DNA from: Mesorhizobium loti R88b
Lineage (GTDB): Bacteria; Pseudomonadota; Alphaproteobacteria; Rhizobiales; Rhizobiaceae
DNA: 64,000 bases
NCBI RefSeq assembly: GCF_013170845.1
Contig: NZ_CP033367.1
Coordinates: forward strand, 496,001-560,000
Reading direction: 5' to 3'
Shown here: piece by piece, positions 57,449 through 64,000 of the stretch
Layout: every line of letters begins with the position of its first letter
Position numbering within the stretch: position 1 is the stretch's first letter
Position numbers and translations under genes: made by a program
Notes under the pieces: model-generated
Database searches by the model: none
Told to the model about the DNA's origin: nothing
What the model saw: only the letters and a program-made list of their open reading frames with translations

Positions 57449-58408
57449 ATGAAAAAACTGATTTCGATCATTCTCGGCTTGATGCTGGCGGCGACGGTGT
57501 TCGCCACTGAGGCGGCGACATTGGTGCCGGCGGGAAACCGCAATGCCGAGCAACCTGACATTCCCGGCGCTTCGAGCCGGCGTACGCAAGCGACCAACAC
57601 CACCTTCCAGGCGAAGTACCGCAAGGTTTATGCCTTGCTGCAGAACGACCCTGATCTGCGCGCCAAGATCAAGAAGGCCGCCGCCGCCTACGGCATCGAT
57701 CCCATGCACATCGTCGGTGCCATCGTCGGCGAGCATACCTACAATGTCGACGCCTATGACCGGCTGCAGACCTATTACGTCAAGGCAATCTCCTACCTCT
57801 CCAGCAAGCTGTCCTTCGCCTATGACGGCGAGGACATCACGGATTTCGTGCAGCGGCCCGAATTCAAGAAATGTGCAGGAATGTCCGACAGTTACGACCT
57901 GTGGGAATGCCGCGAGCAGGTATGGAACCATGCGTTTCGCGGCAAGACCGTTGGCGGCGAAGACTTCCCCGACGACCGTTTCGGCGCCACCTTCTTCCAG
58001 CCCTACTATGCCGGCCAGACTTTTGGCCTCGGCCAGTTGAACCCGTTGACCGCCTTGCAGATGAGCGATCTCGTGCACAAGGTCTCCGGCCTGCCGAAGC
58101 TCGATGTCAGCGACCCCAATTCTGTCTACAAGACCATCATGGATCCCGACTTGACGCTGCCTTATGTCGCCGCGACGATCAGGAAATCGATCGATGCCTA
58201 CAAGAGCATTGCCGGCTTCGACATCTCGGGCAATCCGGGGCTGACCGCCACGCTCTACAATGTCGGCAATCCGGAGCAGCGCGCCTATGCGCTGAAGGCG
58301 GAAAACGACAAGCGCCGCGCCGCCGGCGAGCAGGTGAAGCTGCCGGAAGAGAATTATTACGGCTGGCTGGTCAACGACAAGCTGCCGGAGCTGAAGGCGC
58401 TGTTTTAG
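57449..58408 (+). CDS. DUF1402 family exported protein
   Basis: 319 residues. Signal peptide MKKLISIILGLMLAATVFATEA, then ATNTTFQAKYRKVYALLQNDP, IVGAIVGEHTYNVDAYD and FGLGQLNPLTALQMSD; the E..Y/GLGQ pattern resembles lytic transglycosylase-type folds. DUF1402 proteins are common in rhizobia and unassigned. The internal ATG is used because the upstream in-frame extension crosses the palindrome. Confidence 0.88.
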   Translation: MKKLISIILGLMLAATVFATEAATLVPAGNRNAEQPDIPGASSRRTQATNTTFQAKYRKVYALLQNDPDLRAKIKKAAAAYGIDPMHIVGAIVGEHTYNVDAYDRLQTYYVKAISYLSSKLSFAYDGEDITDFVQRPEFKKCAGMSDSYDLWECREQVWNHAFRGKTVGGEDFPDDRFGATFFQPYYAGQTFGLGQLNPLTALQMSDLVHKVSGLPKLDVSDPNSVYKTIMDPDLTLPYVAATIRKSIDAYKSIAGFDISGNPGLTATLYNVGNPEQRAYALKAENDKRRAAGEQVKLPEENYYGWLVNDKLPELKALF

Positions 58409-58430
58409 GGCCTTTCACGGAACGCTCGGT

Positions 58431-58634
58431 CTACGTCTGCCTGACGCCGTCTTCGATTTTGGCAAGTGCATTCAGATGCACTCCACTGATCTCCGTGCCG
58501 TGCTCGTCCAGAATGATGATACCGACGGCGTTGCCGCGCCGCAGCGCCTCGACGCGCCCAATTGCTTCCTTCGCAGTGGCAAAATCGTCCCAGGATCGAA
58601 TAGGGTACGAGCCGGCAACCTTGAGAAACCGCGC
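58431..58634 (-). pseudogene. Start-less open frame with coding character
   Basis: Between a TGA at 58635-58637 and a TAG at 58431, 67 codons read VAGSYPIRSWDDFATAKEAI and later NAVGIIILDEHGTEIS, ending HLNALAKIEDGVRQT. The composition and GC-rich third positions look like a real protein, but the first ATG/GTG/TTG-type codon comes only near residue 52. Shifting by one base near the left end would join it to a GTG at 58647 (MLNLSAVS). Probably a decayed or frameshifted small gene after the reductase gene; not recognised. Confidence 0.4.
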
Positions 58635-58650
58635 TCAAATTTAGCACGGC

Positions 58651-59889
58651 TTAGGCCGCCAGCAACGACTTCAGCTTGACGGCCTGCGATCCCAGCGCTT
58701 CCGGCGCCGGCCTGGCCTGCTTGCCGATCAGCATTTCGGCCAGGCGGATATCCCGGGCGACCGCATTGCCGGGACCGATGCCGCTGGCGGCCACCAGCCT
58801 GCCATCCCCGGCTAGATGGAAGAGGATGAAGGCGCCGTCACCCAGATCGCGGCGCACCGTGCTTTTGCCTTCGTCCGAGAGCCCCGCGATCTGCAGGGAC
58901 AGGCCATACTGATCCGACCAGAACCACGGCACCGCCGTATGCGCTTCGCCGGCGCCTAGCATATTCTTCGCCGCCAGCGCACCTTGTTCCTGCGCGTTGC
59001 GCCAGGCTTCCAGCCGCACGCGGCGGCCGCCATAGACGGCAAGCGGGAACGAACAGCAATCGCCGGCGGCGAAGATGTCGGGATCGCTGGTGCGGAGCTC
59101 CACGTCAACGGCAATGCCGTTGTCGATGGTCAGGCCGGCTTCGGCCGCCAGTCCGGTCACCGGCACGGCGCCGATGCCGATAATGGCGAGATCGGCTGTG
59201 ATTTCCCTTCCGCCGGCAAGCGTCACAAGCACCTCGTTGCCGTCGTCGGCGATGGACGCAATGCCTTCACCGCACACGATGTCGACGCCTTCGGCGACAT
59301 GCGTCTCATGGATGATTTCGGCGATCTCGGCCGGGACGCCGCGCATCAGGATGCGCGGCTGTGCCTCGATAACGGTGACCGAGGAGCTGAGTTTGCGCGC
59401 CGCGGCGGCGAGTTCGAGGCCGATGAAGCCGCCGCCGATGACGGCAATGCGGTTGCCGGCACTGAGATGGGCGCGAATGGCCAGCGCATCGGCAAAAGTG
59501 CGGAGATAGACGCAGCGCTTGCCAAGGCCAGGCAATGGCAGCTTGCGCGGGGTCGAGCCAGTGGCCAGCAGAAGCTTGTCGTAAGGCAGGACCGAACCGT
59601 CCGACAGCCGCACCGTATGCGCCGCGCGATCGATCGCCACGGCCTGAACGGAATGGATATGCCGGATCGATTTCCCGGCCAGCACCTCGTCGCTGGCCAT
59701 CGCCTTGATTTGCGGCGCATCGCTGGCCATCGCCTCCTTGGACAGAGGCGGCCGTTCGTAAGGCAGATGCGGCTCGTCGCCGACCAGCGTCACCGGCCCG
59801 TCATAGCCGAGATCGCGCAGCGCCAGTGCTGCCCGCCCGCCGCATTCGCCGGCGCCGATGATGACCATGCCACGCGCCACGTCCGTCAT
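58651..59889 (-). CDS. Ferredoxin reductase, MocF-like
   Basis: 412 residues. FAD site MVIIGAGECGGRAALALRDLGYDG, NAD(P) site IAVIGGGFIGLELAAAARKL and IFAAGDCCSFPLAVYGG. Class of rubredoxin/Rieske-ferredoxin reductases that pass electrons from NADH to a ferredoxin. Overlaps the Rieske gene by four bases, so its partner is almost certainly that ferredoxin. The ATG at MTDVARGMVI was chosen over upstream extension into mocE. Confidence 0.9.
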   Translation of the reverse strand: MTDVARGMVIIGAGECGGRAALALRDLGYDGPVTLVGDEPHLPYERPPLSKEAMASDAPQIKAMASDEVLAGKSIRHIHSVQAVAIDRAAHTVRLSDGSVLPYDKLLLATGSTPRKLPLPGLGKRCVYLRTFADALAIRAHLSAGNRIAVIGGGFIGLELAAAARKLSSSVTVIEAQPRILMRGVPAEIAEIIHETHVAEGVDIVCGEGIASIADDGNEVLVTLAGGREITADLAIIGIGAVPVTGLAAEAGLTIDNGIAVDVELRTSDPDIFAAGDCCSFPLAVYGGRRVRLEAWRNAQEQGALAAKNMLGAGEAHTAVPWFWSDQYGLSLQIAGLSDEGKSTVRRDLGDGAFILFHLAGDGRLVAASGIGPGNAVARDIRLAEMLIGKQARPAPEALGSQAVKLKSLLAA

Positions 59890-60200
59890 CCGATCTGGAT
59901 GAGGACTTTGCCGGCGTCGACCTTGACCGGATAGGTTTTCAGGTTGACGCAGACCGGGGCGCCCCTGGCCGCACCCGTCTTGTAGTTGAAGCGGCCATTG
60001 TGCTTGGGGCATTCGATGATGTCGTCCATCACCAGGCCATCGGCGAGATGCACCTTCTCATGCGTGCATAGACCATCGGTGGCGAAAAACTCGTCGTCCG
60101 GGGAACGATAGATCGCGAAGGTGCGCCCGCCATGATCGAAGCGCATCACGTCCTCTTCGTCGATATCCGTGGCGTCGCACGCTTCGACCCAGTCGCTCAT
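59886..60200 (-). CDS. mocE: Rieske [2Fe-2S] ferredoxin, MocE-like
   Basis: 104 residues. Rieske ligands C45 and H47 in LCTHEKVHLADG and C64 and H67 in CPKHNGRFNYKTG. This is the shape of MocE, the ferredoxin of the rhizopine catabolic oxygenase. Shuttles electrons between the reductase downstream and the oxygenase upstream. Confidence 0.9.
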   Translation of the reverse strand: MSDWVEACDATDIDEEDVMRFDHGGRTFAIYRSPDDEFFATDGLCTHEKVHLADGLVMDDIIECPKHNGRFNYKTGAARGAPVCVNLKTYPVKVDAGKVLIQIG

Positions 60201-60240
60201 AAATCCTCCCGGTAAATCCTGTGCCCGGCCTGGGCTGATG

Positions 60241-61329
60241 TCATTCCGCCGCCATCTCGGCGTCGTTGTGAAAATCCTCGCAGTACGGTCTGGCGGTCGG
60301 CGGCAGCTCGCGCTTGAGAAAGTAATCCTCGTTGCGCAGCTGGCGCAGGAAGGCCGGGATCATCTCGCGGTAGCCGGCCAGGATCGATCGTGTCGGCGCC
60401 GGCAAATCGTGCTTGATCAGCTCATGCAGTCTCGGCAGCGCATGGTAGGGCACCATCGGGAACATGTGATGCTCGACGTGATAGTTCATGTTCCAGTAGA
60501 TGAAGCGGCTGATCGGGTTCATGTAGACGGTACGGCTGTTCAGCCGATGGTCGATGACATTGTCGGCGAGGCCACCATGCTGCAGCAGGCCGACCATGAC
60601 GTGATGCCAGGCGCCGTAGAGCCTGGGCAGGCCAACCAGCATCAAGGGCAGAAACGATCTGGAATACAGTGCCAGCGCGATGGTCGCGGCATAGATCGCG
60701 GTCCAGATGCGGGCGATGCGGATCGCCTTGTCCTGTTCCTGCTCGGGAATGAAGGTCTTTTCGGCGGCGCTGATGTTGCCGGCGGCGTTGCGCAACATGT
60801 CTGACATCGCATGCCAGGCATCGAGCACACCGACAAAGCCGAGCATGGCGCGAGCCAAGTCCGGCGGCCGCATGACGGATATTTCCGGGTCGCGGCCGAC
60901 GATGATGGTGTCGGTGTGATGGCGCGTGTGGCTCCAGCGCCAGGTCACCGGATTGCGCATGATCATGAAGCAGGCGATCTGGTAGACCGCATCATTCATC
61001 CACGGCGTCCGGAACGCCGTGCCGTGGCCGCATTCATGCCAGCGGGAATCGGTGGAGGAGCCGTAGAGAACGCCATAGACGAAGAAGAACGGCACGCACC
61101 ACCAGCTGCCCCAGAACCAGGCGCCGCCGCCGCCGCTGACGATCAGGGCGGCGAACCAGATCGCGGTGTCGCGGATCGCCGGTCCGTCGGAGCGCTGCAT
61201 GAGCTCCTTCATCTGCTTGCGGGACACGTCGGTGTGATACCACTCGGCCGCCGACAGGCCGTTTTCCACGGCGAGCTTGGCGTCGCGGCCGATCAGACTG
61301 TAGTCACGCCGGGACGGCGTTGCGGTCAT
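60241..61329 (-). CDS. mocD: Fatty-acid-desaturase-type oxygenase, MocD-like
   Basis: 362 residues, integral membrane diiron enzyme. Three histidine boxes: HECGHG at 98, HTRHH at 134 and HVEHH in the C-terminal third. Several hydrophobic segments. MocD of Sinorhizobium has this architecture and, with a Rieske ferredoxin and reductase, demethylates 3-O-methyl-scyllo-inosamine. The substrate here is inferred from gene order. GGGAGG precedes the ATG. First gene of the three-gene unit. Confidence 0.87.
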   Translation of the reverse strand: MTATPSRRDYSLIGRDAKLAVENGLSAAEWYHTDVSRKQMKELMQRSDGPAIRDTAIWFAALIVSGGGGAWFWGSWWCVPFFFVYGVLYGSSTDSRWHECGHGTAFRTPWMNDAVYQIACFMIMRNPVTWRWSHTRHHTDTIIVGRDPEISVMRPPDLARAMLGFVGVLDAWHAMSDMLRNAAGNISAAEKTFIPEQEQDKAIRIARIWTAIYAATIALALYSRSFLPLMLVGLPRLYGAWHHVMVGLLQHGGLADNVIDHRLNSRTVYMNPISRFIYWNMNYHVEHHMFPMVPYHALPRLHELIKHDLPAPTRSILAGYREMIPAFLRQLRNEDYFLKRELPPTARPYCEDFHNDAEMAAE

Positions 61330-61410
61330 GATTGCCTCCCACGGCAAACGGCGCTCGCCATAGCGAATGCACGATACCCTTGGCTTCCAGGCTGAAAATA
61401 GCGACAGTCG

Positions 61411-61455
61411 ATGATAGACTCAACATCACAAAGATAGTTTCTATCATTTCCTATC
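61411..61455. promoter_or_regulatory. Putative LacI-type operator region
   Basis: Between the divergent oxygenase and LacI-type genes, GATAG-TTT-CTATC forms a palindrome at 61433-61445, flanked by ATGATAG at 61411 and CTATC at 61451. Such GATAG half-sites are good candidates for binding by the adjacent regulator. Confidence 0.4.
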
Positions 61456-61496
61456 AGCATGATGTAGAAAGGCTCGAACACTGCATCGAGGCGAGT

Positions 61497-62528
61497 ATGG
61501 CGAAACGGCCGACCATATCAGATCTGGCGCGCGCCTCCGGCGTCAGTGTTGCCACGGTGGACCGCGTGCTCAACAGCCGCCTGCCGGTGCGCGAGGACAC
61601 CGCGCGCCGCGTCTACGAAGCCGCGACCGAGATCGGCTACCACGCTGCGGGCCTGATCAAGCAGCGGATGCGCCATGAACTGCCGGAATACCGGCTCGGC
61701 TTCCTGTTGCTGAGGGGCAATTATGTCTTCTACAGCGAGTTCGCCCGCGAGCTTGAACTGGCTGTATCGCGATCGCCACGCTTTCGCGGGGTCGCCATCA
61801 TCGACTTTGCCGACTCGCTGGCGCCTGATGAAATCGTCGAACGCGCCCGCAAATTGGCCACCAAATGCAGGGCCGTCGCCCTGGTTGGGCCGGATCACCC
61901 GACACTGACGGTCGCTGTCGAAGAGATGAAGGCCAGGGGATTGCCGGTGTTTTCTCTGCTGTCCGACTTCGCCGCCGGCATCCGCGAAGGCTATGTCGGC
62001 CTCGACAACCGCAAGGTCGGCCGCAGCGCGGCCTGGATGATCTCGAAAGCGGCGAAACGGCCGGGCAAGGTCGCGCTGTTCGTCGGCAGCCACCGCTTTC
62101 ACGGCCACGAACTGCGCGAGATCGGCTTTCGCTCCTTCTTCCGCGAACAGGCGCCGGACTTCACCTTGTTGGAAACGCTGGTCAATCTCGAGGCCAACCA
62201 GATCACGCAGGACACGCTGCTCAAACTTCTCGGCCGCCACCCTGACCTGGTCGGCTGTTACGTCGCCGGCGGCGGCATGGAAGGCGCGGTCGCGGCGCTA
62301 AGGCAGGCCAGGCCGGCCGAGATGCCGGCGGTGGTCTGCAACGAGATCACGGCGGTCTCCCGTTCGGCTCTCGCCGACGGTATCCTGACCATGGTTATCT
62401 CGACGCCGCTGGCCGCACTTTGCCGCGAACTGGTCGAGCTGATGGCGCACGCCATCGAGACGGGCGCTGCGAACGCCCCAGGGCAGACCTTCCTGCCGTT
62501 CGAGATTTATCTGCCCGAGAATATTTAG
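61497..62528 (+). CDS. LacI-family transcriptional regulator
   Basis: 343 residues. N-terminal helix-turn-helix TISDLARASGVSVATVDRVLN with the LacI hinge (VYEAATEIGYHAAGLI), then a periplasmic-binding-like sugar-sensing domain (YRLGFLLLRGNYVFYSEFARE). The VATVDRVLN form is seen in regulators of sugar and inositol ABC uptake. Divergent from the moc-like oxygenase genes and upstream of the binding-protein gene, so it probably controls both. Confidence 0.92.
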   Translation: MAKRPTISDLARASGVSVATVDRVLNSRLPVREDTARRVYEAATEIGYHAAGLIKQRMRHELPEYRLGFLLLRGNYVFYSEFARELELAVSRSPRFRGVAIIDFADSLAPDEIVERARKLATKCRAVALVGPDHPTLTVAVEEMKARGLPVFSLLSDFAAGIREGYVGLDNRKVGRSAAWMISKAAKRPGKVALFVGSHRFHGHELREIGFRSFFREQAPDFTLLETLVNLEANQITQDTLLKLLGRHPDLVGCYVAGGGMEGAVAALRQARPAEMPAVVCNEITAVSRSALADGILTMVISTPLAALCRELVELMAHAIETGAANAPGQTFLPFEIYLPENI

Positions 62529-62869
62529 CGATCTCGACGTCGAGACATCCCTGCCTTCGTCATCGCGGCGAAACAGGAGCGAAGCTCCGTCCGTGGATGA
62601 CGAAGCAAGCGTGACTTCCTCCGAAAATCCTCCAACCGGTTTTGGAATGGCCCTTGACGTCTCGCGGAAAAATGGAATAAATATTTCACCAACTAGGTAT
62701 TTTGGTCCTTTCGTTCCGGAACATCTGTTTCAAACAGGGAACCTGGCGTTCCAATCCAGCGGAAAACGCCATCCGGAGCAGAAACGACATCAGGGAGAGA
62801 TTCCCCGGGGAGATCGGGGATTCCGGATAGATCGGTGCAACCGGACACCAAAAGTGGAGGAGAGATACA
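62529..62869 (+). promoter_or_regulatory. Leader and promoter region of the binding-protein gene
   Basis: 341 bases without a gene. TTGACG at 62654 with a 16-base spacer and AATAAA at 62676 is a possible promoter, followed by the AT-rich AATAAATATTTCACC stretch. A 190-base leader then carries several short inverted repeats before AGGAGAGATACA and the start codon. Confidence 0.35.
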
Positions 62870-63811
62870 ATGAAGAAACTGCTTTTGGGCGTCGCCTTCG
62901 CGGCGCTGATGAGTTCATCCGCCATGGCCGCCAAGATCGGCGTGTCGATGGCCAAGTTCGACGACAACTTCCTCACCGTGCTGCGCAACGGCATGATCGC
63001 GCAGGCCAAGGGCATAAGCGGCGTCGAGCTGCAGGTCGAAGACGCCCAGAACGATGTTGCCAAGCAACTCGACCAGATCAAGAACTTCGCGGCTTCGGGC
63101 GTCGACGCCATCATCGTCAACCCGGTCGACACCTCGGCCACGCAGGCGATGTCGGACGCCGCAGCAGCAGCCAAGATTCCGCTGGTCTACGTCAATCGTC
63201 AGCCGGTCAATGTCGACACACTGCCCGACAACCAAGCGTTCGTCGCGTCGAACGAGGCCGATTCCGGCACGCTCGAAACCAAGGAAGTCTGCCGCCTGTT
63301 CAAGGAAGCCGGCAAGAAGGAAGCCAATGTCTATGTGATCATGGGCGAGCTTTCCAACCAGGCCGCCGTACAGCGCACCAAGGACATCGACGACGTGATC
63401 GCCACGCCGGATTGCAGCTTCATCAAGATCATCGACAAGCAGACATCGAACTGGAACCGCGACGAAGCGCAGAATCTGATGACCAACTGGCTGTCGACGG
63501 GCAAGAAGTTCGATGGCGTCATCGCCAACAACGACGAGAGCGCCATCGGCGCCATCCAGGCGATGAAGGCCGCCAACATCGACATGAAGACTGTCGTCGT
63601 CGGCGGTGTCGACGCCACCCAGGACGCACTGGTGGCAATGCAGGCAGGCGACCTCGACGCAACCGTGTTCCAGGATGCGGCCGGCCAGGGCGCAGGCGCT
63701 CTGGATGCGGCGCTGAAGCTGGCCAAGGGCGAGAAGGTCGACCACAAGGTCTACATCCCCTTCCAGCTCGTCACCCCTGCCAACATCGACAAGTTCCTGA
63801 AGAAGAACTGA
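62870..63811 (+). CDS. Sugar/rhizopine-type ABC substrate-binding protein, MocB-like
   Basis: 313 residues. Signal peptide MKKLLLGVAFAALMSSSAMA, then AKIGVSMAKFDDNFLTVLRN and the type I binding-protein segments VDAIIVNPVDTSAT, LTNW..GKKFDGVIANNDESAIGAIQAM. By recall it closely resembles MocB, the rhizopine-binding protein, and inositol-binding proteins. Delivers substrate to the permease that begins next. Confidence 0.88.
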   Translation: MKKLLLGVAFAALMSSSAMAAKIGVSMAKFDDNFLTVLRNGMIAQAKGISGVELQVEDAQNDVAKQLDQIKNFAASGVDAIIVNPVDTSATQAMSDAAAAAKIPLVYVNRQPVNVDTLPDNQAFVASNEADSGTLETKEVCRLFKEAGKKEANVYVIMGELSNQAAVQRTKDIDDVIATPDCSFIKIIDKQTSNWNRDEAQNLMTNWLSTGKKFDGVIANNDESAIGAIQAMKAANIDMKTVVVGGVDATQDALVAMQAGDLDATVFQDAAGQGAGALDAALKLAKGEKVDHKVYIPFQLVTPANIDKFLKKN

Positions 63812-63917
63812 GCCACGGATATACGGAGCGGCGCTCTCGCGCAAAGACAGTGCCGCTCCTCTTCCCTCAGCGCCGCCAGGTGCTGAGGAACGACCGCGGC
63901 TGACGGAGGATAGAAGA

Positions 63918-64000
63918 TTGTCACAGACATCGCATGGCGTCGGCGGGGTCAGCTATGACGCGAAGAAGCGCACATGGCCGGCCGAATTCAACGTCTTCCT
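63918..64000 (+). CDS. ABC transporter permease (first codons only)
   Basis: Reads MSQTSHGVGGVSYDAKKRTW and on to PAEFNVF at the window edge from a TTG start, with ACGGAGGAT at ribosome-site distance. The start matches inositol/sugar ABC permeases next to MocB-like binding proteins. The rest lies beyond the window. Confidence 0.65.
   Translation, partial: MSQTSHGVGGVSYDAKKRTWPAEFNVF

Overview
The window looks like chromosome of a high-GC alphaproteobacterium of the order Hyphomicrobiales, most likely a Mesorhizobium or close relative. This rests on the gene order (trpF-trpB-trpA-accD, hisB..hisH..hisA..hisF-hisE-coaA, hslV..hslU), on DUF2852, DUF2585, DUF1402 and DUF2628 proteins typical of rhizobia, and on many short palindromic intergenic repeats of rhizobial type. 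The species call is inference; no rRNA or tRNA gene is visible in the window.

Layout: 1-3252 carries accD (partial) and trpA, trpB, trpF on the minus strand. 3365-6978 has a small unknown gene, a YgjP-type metalloprotease, a DUF2852 membrane protein and a BenE transporter/hydrolase pair. 7199-13620 is a translation block: infC (with an ATT start), a methyltransferase-like membrane protein, rpmI, rplT, pheS, a GFA-type zinc protein, and pheT. 13629-22938 is mixed accessory and metabolic DNA: a 2OG-Fe(II) oxygenase, a nucleotidyltransferase-like protein, an aldo/keto reductase with a divergent LysR regulator, a Gfo/Idh/MocA oxidoreductase, an FAD dehydrogenase, three small unknown genes and a dapA-family gene.

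23068-31994 is a catabolic cluster. From its enzymes (CoA ligase, acyl-CoA dehydrogenase, CaiD-like hydratase, L-carnitine dehydrogenase, BKACE cleavage enzyme, HD-domain protein, divergent GlxA/CdhR-like regulator) it probably feeds gamma-butyrobetaine and carnitine toward glycine betaine. 32009-37817 holds xylA and xylB plus small genes and a TPR protein. 38042-40818 is an autotransporter broken by one frameshift. 40855-48212 holds a LysE exporter, an L,D-transpeptidase, a PPi-type phosphofructokinase with an MBL-fold protein, a Deg-type protease and a polytopic membrane protein.

48305-54050 is the minus-strand histidine operon ending in coaA, with an arginase-family gene, a DUF1330 gene and a DUF2628 gene set among the his genes. 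Divergent from it, 54292-57274 is hslV - GNAT - DUF2585 - hslU. 57449-64000 has a DUF1402 protein, a start-less ORF remnant, and a locus resembling rhizopine catabolism: reductase, Rieske ferredoxin and desaturase-like oxygenase (MocF/E/D-like), a LacI-type regulator, a MocB-like sugar-binding protein and the first codons of an ABC permease.

The most interesting material is the gamma-butyrobetaine/carnitine cluster with its unassigned HD-domain protein, the moc-like oxygenase locus, the arginase homologue inside the his operon, and several sequence-level oddities (zinc-less AccD, frameshifted autotransporter, start-less ORF, perfect 26-bp palindrome).
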